A stretch of 64,000 nt of DNA from Phyllobacterium endophyticum. Lineage in GTDB: Bacteria > Pseudomonadota > Alphaproteobacteria > Rhizobiales > Rhizobiaceae. The stretch covers positions 744,001 to 808,000 of the forward strand of contig NZ_PGGN01000003.1 of the NCBI RefSeq assembly GCF_003010935.1. The letters run 5' to 3'. Below, piece after piece: positions 37,039 through 45,372 of this stretch (position 1 is the stretch's first letter; every line of letters begins with the position of its first letter). The notes under the pieces were generated by a model. The model worked only from the letters and a program-made list of their open reading frames with translations, was not told the origin of the DNA and searched no databases. Both the position numbers and the translations under genes were made by a program.

Positions 37039-37404
37039 TTGTCGAATCCATTCCAAGTGCTCGTTATTGCTCCGGACTATGGGTTGCGACGGTCGCTTGA
37101 GTTTGCGCTCGAGGTTGAAGGCTTTGCGGTTCTCTCGTTCGACGACGTGAACGCCGCCCTTGCATCACCGGGCACAGCCGCGGGCAGTTGCGTCGTCGTA
37201 GACGAAGAAGCACTTTTGAACGACCCGTTAGCGATGGCGGCGGTCCGCCGATTCCACAAGGCCGTATTGCTGCTCGTGGACCGCTCTCGATCCATGCCTG
37301 ATATACTTGGCGTCAGGGTGCTTCGAAAGCCCATCTTGGGCAACGCGTTAATCACAGCCATTAGATTGACCGACCAATCTGCCGGCACAGGTCAACCTAC
37401 GTAG
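37039..37404 (+). CDS. Degenerate receiver-like protein between fixJ and fixK
   Basis: A stand-alone receiver fold of 121 residues if it starts at the TTG at 37039 (AGAGGG about 10 bp upstream); an ATG at 37012 would add nine residues. It begins FQVLVIAPDYGLRRSLEFAL, where the usual acidic pair is mostly lost, has an acidic strand CVVVDEEALL in place of a classic phosphoacceptor, but keeps the Lys-Pro at VLRKPI. It may therefore be phosphorylation-poor and act by protein contact, for example on FixL or FixJ. The family is unclear. Position and upstream FixK-like box suggest a feedback component. Confidence 0.7.
   Translation: MSNPFQVLVIAPDYGLRRSLEFALEVEGFAVLSFDDVNAALASPGTAAGSCVVVDEEALLNDPLAMAAVRRFHKAVLLLVDRSRSMPDILGVRVLRKPILGNALITAIRLTDQSAGTGQPT
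37397..37404 (+). promoter_or_regulatory. Putative FixJ site upstream of fixK
   Basis: CTACGTAG differs by one base from the published FixJ consensus GTAMGTAG; another related TAGG/TAC motif follows at 37411-37418. It lies 82 bp upstream of the fixK ATG, as expected for FixJ activation, and overlaps the end of the preceding gene. Confidence 0.5.
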
Positions 37405-37485
37405 AAACGCGTAGGTACATAAACGAATTTCGGAGCATGATGATATCAGCCAGTGTTGTCCCATAAGCTTGAATGGGAGATCGTC

Positions 37486-38136
37486 ATGCTAGCCTACACC
37501 ACAATGCCAACGCAGCTCAGATCAAATGGCATTGATCACCCTATCGTTCCATTGCCGTTCGGCCCCGCTCATCTGCAACAAATTTCGTTCTTTGATCCAG
37601 GCTGCGAGATTTACGCCCAAGGCGAAAAAGCGGGCAACATCTACCAGGTCGAATTTGGTGCTGTGCGTGTCTATCGGTTACTCGCCGACGGTCGCAGACA
37701 GATCAGCGCATTTTGTCTATCCGGCGAAGTCTTCGGTCTTGAAGACGATGCAAATCACCATTTCTTTGCGGAAGCGATAACGGGCACAAGCCTCCGGTTA
37801 TTTCCGCGCTCGAAGTTCGGCGACATCTCCCAGGAACTGTTCTCATTGACATTGCGAAGTCTTACGCGTGCACAGGAGCATTTGCTCGTTCTCGGCCGTC
37901 AGACGGCCGTCGAGCGCGTGGCTGCTTTCCTCCTCGATCTGGCGGAACGTCAGGGTGGATTGGAACAGGTCGAGCTTCCTATGTCACGCATGGACATAGG
38001 CGACTATCTTGGTCTCACCATCGAAACTGTTTCCCGGGCATTTTCAAAGTTGAAAGACAATGGGATCATCGCCCTTCCAACGCTGCGAAGTGCCGAGATC
38101 AAAAAGTGGAACGCCTTACAGGCAATGAGTGAGTAA
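37486..38136 (+). CDS. fixK: Crp/Fnr-type transcriptional regulator
   Basis: A 216-residue FixK-type protein. The N-terminal cyclic-nucleotide-like barrel lacks the clustered Cys residues of FNR/FnrN, so it does not sense oxygen itself. The C-terminal helix-turn-helix (DIGDYLGLTIETVSRAFSKL) contains the Glu-x-x-Ser-Arg contact set that reads TTGAT half sites, matching the boxes found across the window. ATG 37486 has GGGAGA upstream. It lies downstream of fixLJ with a possible FixJ site, so it links oxygen sensing to the island's genes. Confidence 0.93.
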   Translation: MLAYTTMPTQLRSNGIDHPIVPLPFGPAHLQQISFFDPGCEIYAQGEKAGNIYQVEFGAVRVYRLLADGRRQISAFCLSGEVFGLEDDANHHFFAEAITGTSLRLFPRSKFGDISQELFSLTLRSLTRAQEHLLVLGRQTAVERVAAFLLDLAERQGGLEQVELPMSRMDIGDYLGLTIETVSRAFSKLKDNGIIALPTLRSAEIKKWNALQAMSE

Positions 38137-38173
38137 CCCCAAATCATTCATCCTTAAAGCTCGCGGCCAAATC

Positions 38174-38935
38174 ATGAGAAATTATCTACGGCGGCTGACG
38201 GGACGGGTGAGAAGCGACCCTGCCGACCGCCACTTGGCCTACATTTTGACTTTTGTCGCGGGTGCGGCGAATGCCGGAGGTTTTCTGGCAGTACAACAGT
38301 ACACCTCGCACATGTCGGGCATCGTGTCGGCAATGGCCGACAGCTTCGCTTTGGGCGATGTCAAATTTGCACTTTCCGGATTGGCCGCGTTTGCCTCGTT
38401 TGTCACAGGCGCGGCCGTTTCGGCTATCCTCGTCAATTGGGGCCGGCGACAGTCGCTGCAAAGCGAATACGCCTTTCCGATCATGATCGAGGCTGCCCTG
38501 CTGCTTTGCTTTGGCCTAATGGGCAGCAACCTGTCCCAGCACGAATGGCTGTTTGTTCCCGCGACCGTGATGCTCCTATGCTTTATAATGGGCCTGCAAA
38601 ACGCCGTGATCACCAAGCTTTCCAACGCTCGAATTCGGACGACCCACGTTACGGGGATGACGACAGATATGGGAATTGAACTGGGGAAGCTTTTTTATTG
38701 GAATATAGCGCGCTCCGACACTGCCGGACCCATGGTTCGCGCGGACCGCGCGAAACTGAAGGTTCATTCATCGCTGGTGTTCCTGTTCTTTGCCGGGGGC
38801 ATCGTTGGCGCAGTGGGGTTCAGATTTGCCGGCTTTGGTGCAACGATATTTCTAGCCCTCGTCCTCCTAGTCGCTGCGGCCGTGCCGTTCTTCGACGATG
38901 TGAAAACAACGCTGAGTAAGACCTTGGCGCGGTGA
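38174..38935 (+). CDS. YoaK family (DUF1275) membrane protein
   Basis: A 253-residue membrane protein with about six to seven helices. The DUF1275 pattern is seen in DRHLAYILTFVAGAANAGGF, QQYTSHMSGIVSAMADSFALG and the central MGLQNAVITKLSNARIRTTHVTGM. Function is unknown. ATG 38174 is preferred; a GTG at 38129 would overlap fixK. It may be read through from fixK. Confidence 0.88.
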   Translation: MRNYLRRLTGRVRSDPADRHLAYILTFVAGAANAGGFLAVQQYTSHMSGIVSAMADSFALGDVKFALSGLAAFASFVTGAAVSAILVNWGRRQSLQSEYAFPIMIEAALLLCFGLMGSNLSQHEWLFVPATVMLLCFIMGLQNAVITKLSNARIRTTHVTGMTTDMGIELGKLFYWNIARSDTAGPMVRADRAKLKVHSSLVFLFFAGGIVGAVGFRFAGFGATIFLALVLLVAAAVPFFDDVKTTLSKTLAR

Positions 38936-38952
38936 ATGTCGTGTCCATCGGT

Positions 38953-38966
38953 TTGACCCGGATCAA
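38953..38966 (+). promoter_or_regulatory. FixK/FNR-type box upstream of the beta-CASP hydrolase
   Basis: TTGACCCGGATCAA fits TTGAY-N4-RTCAA. It is 80 bp upstream of ATG 39047, the same spacing as at 8539 and 20271. Confidence 0.82.
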
Positions 38967-39046
38967 TACGCTTCAGGATTATTGGATAGAAAGTCTGACC
39001 AATTCAGGCCTCGATTGCTCGCCCAACCCAGATGGAAGCTAACGCA

Positions 39047-40633
39047 ATGCTAGATCCCAGACTGCACTTCCATGGAGCGGCGCACGGAGTGACAGGCTCC
39101 TGTTTTGAAATTAAAACAGAAGGGACGCGCATTCTGATCGACTGCGGGATGTTTCAAGGTTCGAAATCTGAGCGCGCGCTCAACTATGAGCCATTCCCTT
39201 TTGACCCTACGGCAATAGACGCCGTCGTTCTTACACATGCTCACATAGACCACAGCGGCCTGTTGCCGAAGCTCGTCAAGCAGGGCTTCGCAAGACATTT
39301 TTTGGCAACGGTGGCGACGGTCGATCTATGTTCAGTGATGTTGCCGGATTCTGCGCATATTCAGGAAATGGAAGTCGAGCAGCTTAACCGCCGCAACGCA
39401 AGGCGCGGTAGGGAAATGGTTGCTCCAATCTACACGCGGGAAGATGCGGCAGCCTGCATGCTGTTGTTTCGACCTGAACAATATTTGCAATGGGTTCTGG
39501 TGGCCGATGGCATCAAAGCTCGCTTCTGGAACGCCGGCCATCTTTTGGGATCCGCTTCTGTCGAGATCGAAATCGAAAGAGGTGAAAGCCGTTCACTCCG
39601 TCTTCTTTTTTCCGGAGACATCGGGCCGCACCACAAGCTCCTGCATTTCGAACCAGAGGGGCCCGTCGAGCTGGATTACCTTATATGCGAATCCACCTAT
39701 GGCGATCGGGATCGCGGTGATGTTTCAGAGAAGCAACGCCGACAATGTTTGCACGACGAGGTGCGGCGTGCAGCCGAGGCCGGGGGGCCGCTCATCATCC
39801 CTTCCTTCGCGGTGGAACGCACCCAGGAATTGCTTGTGGACTTGTTCTTGTTGATGAAAGACGGAAGCGTTCCGACGACGTCGATTTTCGTCGACTCGCC
39901 CTTGGCGACGCGGGCGTCCGAAATTTTTGGGCGCCATGCGGCGGAGATCGACAACGGCGAAGTTCTCCTTGAGGCCCTTTCTGCTGCCAATGTTCATTTC
40001 ACGCAGACAGTGGAACAGAGCAGGGCAATCAATAAGATAAGCGGCAATTTCGTCGTCATAGCGGCAAGTGGCATGTGTGATGCGGGGCGCATCCGCCATC
40101 ACCTCAAGGCCAACCTGTGGCGTAGGGAAGCTACGTTGCTGCTTGTCGGCTTCCAGGCCCAGGGCACGTTAGGACGGATACTGCTTGACCGAGCCAGTCG
40201 TGTAAGAATTCAAGGCGAGGAGATAGAGGTCAAGGCACAAATTCGTCAGCTCGACCTCTATTCGGGCCATGCGGACGCGCCGGAACTCCAAAGCTGGGTG
40301 CACAAACGCTTTCCAATAACGCATGCGATTTTTCTCACGCATGGTGAAGAAAGCGGGCTCAACGCCATGAAAACGCGTCTTTCGACGCTCTCACCGACAG
40401 GAATTACAGCTCCCATTCTGGATGAAGCATTTGAATTGACCAAGGACGGAGCCCGTCGTGTCGAAACCGGCCGTCCACGCCGTTTGCCGTCGACGGACGT
40501 AGCGCATCTCGACTGGCACAACGAACTTTCGCGCTTGTTGCTGGACATCAACCAGGCGGTTGGCAACCAGGCGGACGAGCGGGGAAGAGCAAGTGTAATT
40601 CGTCGCCTTAGGAAGGCGCTGGAACCCGTTTGA
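39047..40633 (+). CDS. Metallo-beta-lactamase-fold beta-CASP hydrolase with RNA-specificity domain
   Basis: A 528-residue protein. The zinc motif HAHIDH is at residues 64-69 and a further ligand lies in AGHLLGSASVEIE. The beta-CASP insert and the RNA-specificity region (ASGMCDAGRIRHHLKANLW, then QLDLYSGHADAPEL) follow, as in bacterial YsxC/CPSF-like nucleases. It likely cleaves or trims RNA with zinc. The ATG at 39047 has GGAAG upstream; an in-frame ATG at 39032 is possible. Under a FixK-type box, so RNA turnover could be reset at low oxygen. Confidence 0.9.
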   Translation: MLDPRLHFHGAAHGVTGSCFEIKTEGTRILIDCGMFQGSKSERALNYEPFPFDPTAIDAVVLTHAHIDHSGLLPKLVKQGFARHFLATVATVDLCSVMLPDSAHIQEMEVEQLNRRNARRGREMVAPIYTREDAAACMLLFRPEQYLQWVLVADGIKARFWNAGHLLGSASVEIEIERGESRSLRLLFSGDIGPHHKLLHFEPEGPVELDYLICESTYGDRDRGDVSEKQRRQCLHDEVRRAAEAGGPLIIPSFAVERTQELLVDLFLLMKDGSVPTTSIFVDSPLATRASEIFGRHAAEIDNGEVLLEALSAANVHFTQTVEQSRAINKISGNFVVIAASGMCDAGRIRHHLKANLWRREATLLLVGFQAQGTLGRILLDRASRVRIQGEEIEVKAQIRQLDLYSGHADAPELQSWVHKRFPITHAIFLTHGEESGLNAMKTRLSTLSPTGITAPILDEAFELTKDGARRVETGRPRRLPSTDVAHLDWHNELSRLLLDINQAVGNQADERGRASVIRRLRKALEPV

Positions 40634-40686
40634 GGAAAGTGAAGAATTGTAGCCGGCGGCCCTTGTGGCTGCCGGACCTCGGATAA

Positions 40687-41337
40687 TCAGGCAATGGTGA
40701 GCAAATTCTCAACCGCTTTCACGCCCGGTGCCGACCATGCTGCCCCCGCCGCGGTGCTTCGCTCCGCCCAAACCTTCACGTGCCCTTCGAGAACTACCTT
40801 GCCAGAATCGTCGACCGTTACTCGAATGTCGGATGGCTCAATCCGGGAACTTCTCTTCAACGCATCCTCAATCCGCTTCTTCACGTCGAATGACGACACA
40901 TGCGGTTTGACCTGAATATTGTTGGCAACGTCGAACACACCCGCCAGCGCTCGCACGGCGTCCGTGGCGGCGATCTTCTGATAGTTCCATTCGACCGTGC
41001 CAGTGAGTACCACCCATCCCTTATCGACCTGAACCTGAACGGCACCATCGGGAATAGCGGCGCTCCAGCTGAGAATATTCAAGGCACGCTTGGCGATCTC
41101 ATCATCAGCTGTACGATGACTACCGACAGGACGCACCTCCATATCCTGCGCAATCCCACGAACCCCCTTGACGCGGCACACGACGTCGGCGGCGGTGTTC
41201 TTTTCCATGTAGGTCGGCACATGGCCGGTCAATGTGACGACTCCATTTTCGACAGAGACGCCGATGTTTACAGCGTTGAGGCTCGGTTCGAATTCGAGTT
41301 CGTCGAGAATGTTTTGTCGCAAAACCATGTCGTTCAT
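40687..41337 (-). CDS. BON domain-containing protein (three BON domains)
   Basis: A 216-residue paralog of the gene at 6868-7518 (same length, MNDMVLRQN-type start, three BON domains with GVVTLTGHV and similar strands). Both are on the minus strand, 33.8 kb apart, each with a FixK-type box upstream. The box here is at 41407, 69 bp upstream. A membrane- or envelope-associated stress role is inferred from the family. Confidence 0.9.
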   Translation of the reverse strand: MNDMVLRQNILDELEFEPSLNAVNIGVSVENGVVTLTGHVPTYMEKNTAADVVCRVKGVRGIAQDMEVRPVGSHRTADDEIAKRALNILSWSAAIPDGAVQVQVDKGWVVLTGTVEWNYQKIAATDAVRALAGVFDVANNIQVKPHVSSFDVKKRIEDALKRSSRIEPSDIRVTVDDSGKVVLEGHVKVWAERSTAAGAAWSAPGVKAVENLLTIA

Positions 41338-41406
41338 GAATGCTTTCCTTTTCCTGCGACCGAAGCCAATTGTTCAAGAACATGTATCGCTTCGCACCTA
41401 GGTGCA

Positions 41407-41420
41407 TTGACCGAGGTCAA
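41407..41420 (-). promoter_or_regulatory. FixK/FNR-type box upstream of the second BON gene
   Basis: TTGACCGAGGTCAA fits TTGAY-N4-RTCAA. It is 69 bp upstream of ATG 41337. Confidence 0.82.
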
Positions 41421-41994
41421 AGCATGTACTCGCAGGGCATTCGCGCTTGAACAAAATCGAGTGTGATGGCCATGGCATCCTCATTTCAAAGCGGCAGATT
41501 GTTTGCTTCAATGGATGTCGGAGAACCCGCCGATATTTTGCATATCCAGACAATGCCAAGCCCATACATGGATTTTGCCTGCAGCAGTCTGCACTTGCGT
41601 GGGGGGTGGTGTCTTCTCTCTGATCTGCTGCAACAGAATAGGCGGTTGTCAACGCGAGCGCGCCGACGCAAGAGCGTGCACAACTTCCTTATCGCGGCTC
41701 GAACGCCCACGTTCGCCCAGCGCGCGCTGGAGTTGGTTGCTGCGTTCTGACTTCCCTCAAAAAAACATGGGGACAGAATTTCTGGCGCAAGCTCACCGCG
41801 CAGTCTTTCCGGCCGAGACTAACGGCCTTTTCGCGGTGATCTCCCTGATAACTCCCGCAATGTCAGCACCGATCGTCGGTAACCTCGACCTGCGCGAGAA
41901 TTTCGCTGACAGGTTGATAGAGGTGCTCCACAGCGTCGACGCGCCGTAGGCGAGACCAGGCCTTTAATTGTCAATCGGCCGAACCACTCAATGC
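41421..41994. other. 574 bp without a recognisable gene
   Basis: Short open frames occur on both strands (for example 41770-41949, plus) but none shows a recognisable domain, a good ribosome site or a family-like ending. No repeat or clear promoter was seen. It may be decayed sequence. Confidence 0.5.
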
Positions 41995-42396
41995 CTACGG
42001 CCGCATGAACGCCTGGACTTCCTCGGGCGTCACTTTGCCATCCTTATCGGCGTCCACTTTGTCGAAGATTCGCTTATGGATGGTCGTCACTTCTTCAAAG
42101 GAAAGTGCACCGTCGCCATCAACGTCAGCGACAGCGAACATGATCTTCATCATATGGCCGCGCTTACCCATCATCGGCATGCCGGACTGCATCATATTGC
42201 GGCCCATCATTCCGGGCTGAGCTGGCTGTTCGTTCTGGCCTTGACTGCCCATATCATCGGACCCGGGCGAGGGGGCCGCCTGTGAGGTCGTATCGGTATG
42301 ATGTGGATCAGCCGTTTGCGCAGTGGCCGCATTTAATACGCCGGCCGCAACGACGGCGGCTAGCAAGACCGTGCGTGGCAACGTATTGAACGTCAT
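41995..42396 (-). CDS. EF-hand calcium-binding protein, exported
   Basis: A 133-residue protein starting at ATG 42396 with an N-terminal signal peptide (hydrophobic VLLAAVVAAGVLNAATA, cut near AQT). A Gln/Pro/Met-rich linker (residues about 30-75, with GMMGRNMM-type repeats) leads to two EF-hand loops, DVDGDGALSFEE and DADKDGKVTPEE, each with the standard calcium-ligand positions. It probably acts in the periplasm, binding Ca2+; the methionine-rich linker could also bind copper. A FixK-like box lies 138 bp upstream. Confidence 0.88.
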   Translation of the reverse strand: MTFNTLPRTVLLAAVVAAGVLNAATAQTADPHHTDTTSQAAPSPGSDDMGSQGQNEQPAQPGMMGRNMMQSGMPMMGKRGHMMKIMFAVADVDGDGALSFEEVTTIHKRIFDKVDADKDGKVTPEEVQAFMRP

Positions 42397-42534
42397 AATT
42401 CCTCTCCTTGCTCCAGCTTCCTGAGATCCGTTCGACGTCACTGGCTCTCATTGCCCTTGTATATCGCGATCTCACGGCGGCGGCAGTGCCGCCATAGGTT
42501 TCATACCACCATAGGCTAAAAACCATGTGTCGAT

Positions 42535-42548
42535 TTGCTTTAGATCAA
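42535..42548 (-). promoter_or_regulatory. FixK-like box upstream of the EF-hand gene
   Basis: TTGCTTTAGATCAA has a full ATCAA half and a weaker TTGCT half. It is 138 bp from ATG 42396, farther than most, and the weakest of the set. The rest of the 414-bp interval to the transposase fragment at 42811 holds no recognisable gene. Confidence 0.45.
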
Positions 42549-42810
42549 TGGCGGTGAATTGATTGAAGAAGCGAGCAGCCGCGGAGGCAAGGCTGTGCCA
42601 TCTAAACTAACTCAACAAGCCATATCTAGGATCGATGATCATTGATCTGGCGCAAACCGATGCGGCTGAGGATAGGAGTCGCCAGCCCGCCAGAGCCCTT
42701 GCTTCCACACCAAAACTGCTCCGCGAACCGTGCGATCATCCATCAACTCAGATTATGAACAAACAAGAGATGCCGGGTCTGGTGCGACGTTGGAGTCCGC
42801 AGATAAGATT

Positions 42811-43753
42811 CTAGCTTGGCATTTCTTTTGGAGCTTTTTGCATTTCGATCTGGGTATGAAGAAAGTTTTTCAAGGCAATTGCAGTGTCCAGGTCAATACG
42901 GAGACGGGCCGAAACGCCAGGACCAGCCTCAAGTCTTCCGTCCAAAGTGGGAGTGTGCCTGTCCCGGGGTGCATTGGAAGTAAGCCAATTCGCGATACTG
43001 CGGCGTTGATATCCGGTTCGCCTCGAAATCTCACTATAAGAGAGACCCTGCTGGCGCAGTGCGTGAAGCATCTCGATGATGTCTTGACGGGACTGCCTGT
43101 CCGCCATGCGGGCGCGGCGGCGCTGTGCCGTGGTGCTAACAATAGCATCTTCTGACAAAATCGGCCTAACATGAGCGTGGCCGTAAAAGCTCATTTGTTC
43201 TTTGATCGCTGCGCTAAGATTTTGGACCAGATGAAACCGATCAGCCACCTGCCGAGCCTGCGGAGCACCCTCTCTGGCGGCCTGAGCATACAGGCCGCAG
43301 CGATCATCGGCTGATGACCTCGATAGCAGGGCGTTCTTGCAACCATGCTTTTGCGCTCTCAACGCTGCGGTCGTCCAGAACATCGACAACCGATCGTCGC
43401 TCGAGATCGACCATGATAGTGCCGTAACGCGTGGCGTGCCGCCAGCTCCAATCATCAATGCCCACAACTCGGATATTGTCGGCTTGTCTGCAGGCCAGAG
43501 CCTCGCGCTTCAATTGTCGCAAGATCGTGTCGTCGCTGACCGGCATACCGAGCCGATGCATCAAGCACTCACCCGGGCGACCGCCTATGCTGTGGCCAAT
43601 CAAGCCGACAATCTCATCCATCCGTGCTGTTCGGCGCGTGTAGGGTAAAGCAAACTTGAGCAACCGGTCTACGAAAGCTCGCTTTTGTACAAAATCGATT
43701 CCCACCGATAAACCTTCCTTTGAAAATGCCGATAGCACGCGAATTTCGAGCAA
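42811..43753 (-). mobile_element. ISL3-family transposase remnant, frameshifted and truncated
   Basis: The minus strand encodes ISL3-type sequence in two frames: first MDEIVGLIGHSIGGRPGECL and GIDDWSWRHATRYGTIMVDLE (catalytic Asp region), then, after a break near 43310, DRCGLYAQAAREGAPQARQV and DRFHLVQNLSAAIKEQM. One extra T after the codons for VISR explains the shift. The N-terminal zinc-finger portion and the usual C-terminal catalytic Glu region are missing, and no terminal inverted repeats were identified. It is a dead element, marking the right side of the FixK-box island. Confidence 0.82.
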
Positions 43754-44457
43754 TTTGGATTGTGGCTTTATTGTCTACAATGCATGTCCAAGCCCACCTT
43801 ACACCAATTCGCCTATGATAACGCCTCGACAAGATATGGGCTACGGAGTCGCTCACTTCCCAAGGTTGCACTTTCCGCTATGCGGTCCTTTCGGCAAAAC
43901 GGTAATGGAGGGGCATGCCAAACGACGACGGCTTCGCGCCCCATTTCGGTCATTAGGGTCTGTTTGGCGATTACCTAAAAGCTGCCATTGTCGAGAACGG
44001 CCAACCGCATCGTGCTGTCTTGCAGCACACATCGTGCGGAACGTATCCTCTATCTGGCTTTACATAACTCTAAACTTTTCCTCATCTGCCGACAGGTGCC
44101 CGGTCGCAGTTTTCCTGTGTAGCGGCAGGCTGAGGCGGTATGCCGACATTATCTCTTTAGCAATCACCGCGAGGGCAGCTACTGGCTGACGACGACGCCT
44201 GCGCTGCCTAAACCCGCTTAGCGGGCGCGCTGAGGGGAGCAGTATAAGACGTTCATCGCGGCAAGCCGGCCAAGGCTCAGGCGAGAAATTTCGGGAGACG
44301 TCATTCCGCACACCAGGCGGAATAATTGCGCCAGCACGGCTATAGCAACAAGCGCATCTATCGGTGATCTCCAGCATCAATTCCGGACGATCGAAAGGCT
44401 ATCGCGGATTTCCAAGCATAGATCGTTTCCACCGGCGTCTCTATCGTTCACCTGACA
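43754..44457. other. 704 bp without a recognisable gene
   Basis: No open frame here shows a recognisable domain. A short perfect dyad CCCGCT/AGCGGG lies near 44212-44224. The stretch between the ISL3 remnant and the cytochrome gene is probably decayed insertion sequence or deleted genes plus the promoter of the following operon. Confidence 0.5.
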
Positions 44458-44904
44458 ATGGAGGCGATACAAGTGATTTGCACCACGATCCATGCCACAG
44501 CCGCGCCTGCAGGCGATCGCATCAAAGGACAGGCGGAAGCTAGGTTTACTATCCTTATGGTCATTGCTGGGCTGTTCTTTTCGTTTTCGGCCGTCGCTCA
44601 GGAGGCAGATGGACAGCGCTTGTTCCTGCAACGTTGCGCCGCCTGTCACAACATCGAGCAGGGACAAAACAAAATGGGCCCCCGTCTCCTTGGCGTCGTC
44701 GGCCGGGTGGCCGGAAGCGTCGAGGGCGCGAACTATTCCGACGCGATGCGATCTTCCGGCATCACCTGGGATCGCCAGTCACTCAACACGTTCCTTGCCG
44801 CGCCGCGCCAAATGATACGCGGGACACGGATGACCGTCAGCATCCCAGACGCAACACAACGGATCGCAATCATCGAATACCTCGAACGCCAATCGCCAGA
44901 CTGA
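44458..44904 (+). CDS. Cytochrome c family protein, first gene of the IorAB operon
   Basis: A monohaem c-type cytochrome with the motif CAACH at residues 60-64 of this reading and a Met ligand region in TRMTVSIPD. Residues about 30-47 form a hydrophobic export signal (ILMVIAGLFFSFSAVA). The start is uncertain: the ATG at 44458 leaves a long leader, and a downstream start is possible. It precedes iorA by 12 bp and is presumably the electron acceptor of the molybdenum hydroxylase. Confidence 0.8.
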   Translation: MEAIQVICTTIHATAAPAGDRIKGQAEARFTILMVIAGLFFSFSAVAQEADGQRLFLQRCAACHNIEQGQNKMGPRLLGVVGRVAGSVEGANYSDAMRSSGITWDRQSLNTFLAAPRQMIRGTRMTVSIPDATQRIAIIEYLERQSPD

Positions 44905-44916
44905 GGAGAAGCTTTC

Positions 44917-45369
44917 ATGACAGCCTTTACGATCAACGGGCATGCGGTTGATGTCGCCGCCGAAGCCGACACGCCACTCCTTTGGGTTATCCGCGAGCAT
45001 CTGAAGCTCACCGGCACTAAATTCGGTTGCGGTATCGCGCAATGCGGCGCCTGCACCGTCCATATCGACGGCGAGCCGACACGCTCCTGCCAGACCTTCC
45101 TGGAAGACGTTGCGGGCCGAGAAGTGACCACCATTGAAGGTCTGTCGCCGGACGCCAGCCATCCACTGCAGAAGGCCTGGATTGTCGAGCAGGTGCCGCA
45201 ATGCGGCTACTGTCAGTCCGGCCAGATCATGCAGGCGGCAGCACTCCTCGAACACACTCCCGCCCCCACCCGCGAGCAGATCATCGCTCACATGGACGGC
45301 AACATTTGTCGTTGCGGGACCTATGTCCGCATCATCAGCGCGATCCAACGCGCCGCACAGGAGGGCTGA
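44917..45369 (+). CDS. iorA: (2Fe-2S) subunit of a molybdenum hydroxylase, IorA-like
   Basis: A 150-residue small subunit. The plant-type [2Fe-2S] cluster is at [12 protein letters not shown], and the second cluster's cysteines are in [10 protein letters not shown] and CRCGTY, the standard four plus four arrangement of isoquinoline 1-oxidoreductase and aldehyde oxidoreductase alpha subunits. It transfers electrons from the molybdenum site to the cytochrome. Three base pairs separate it from iorB. Confidence 0.93.
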   Translation: MTAFTINGHAVDVAAEADTPLLWVIREHLKLTGTKFGCGIAQCGACTVHIDGEPTRSCQTFLEDVAGREVTTIEGLSPDASHPLQKAWIVEQVPQCGYCQSGQIMQAAALLEHTPAPTREQIIAHMDGNICRCGTYVRIISAIQRAAQEG

Positions 45370-45372
45370 GCC

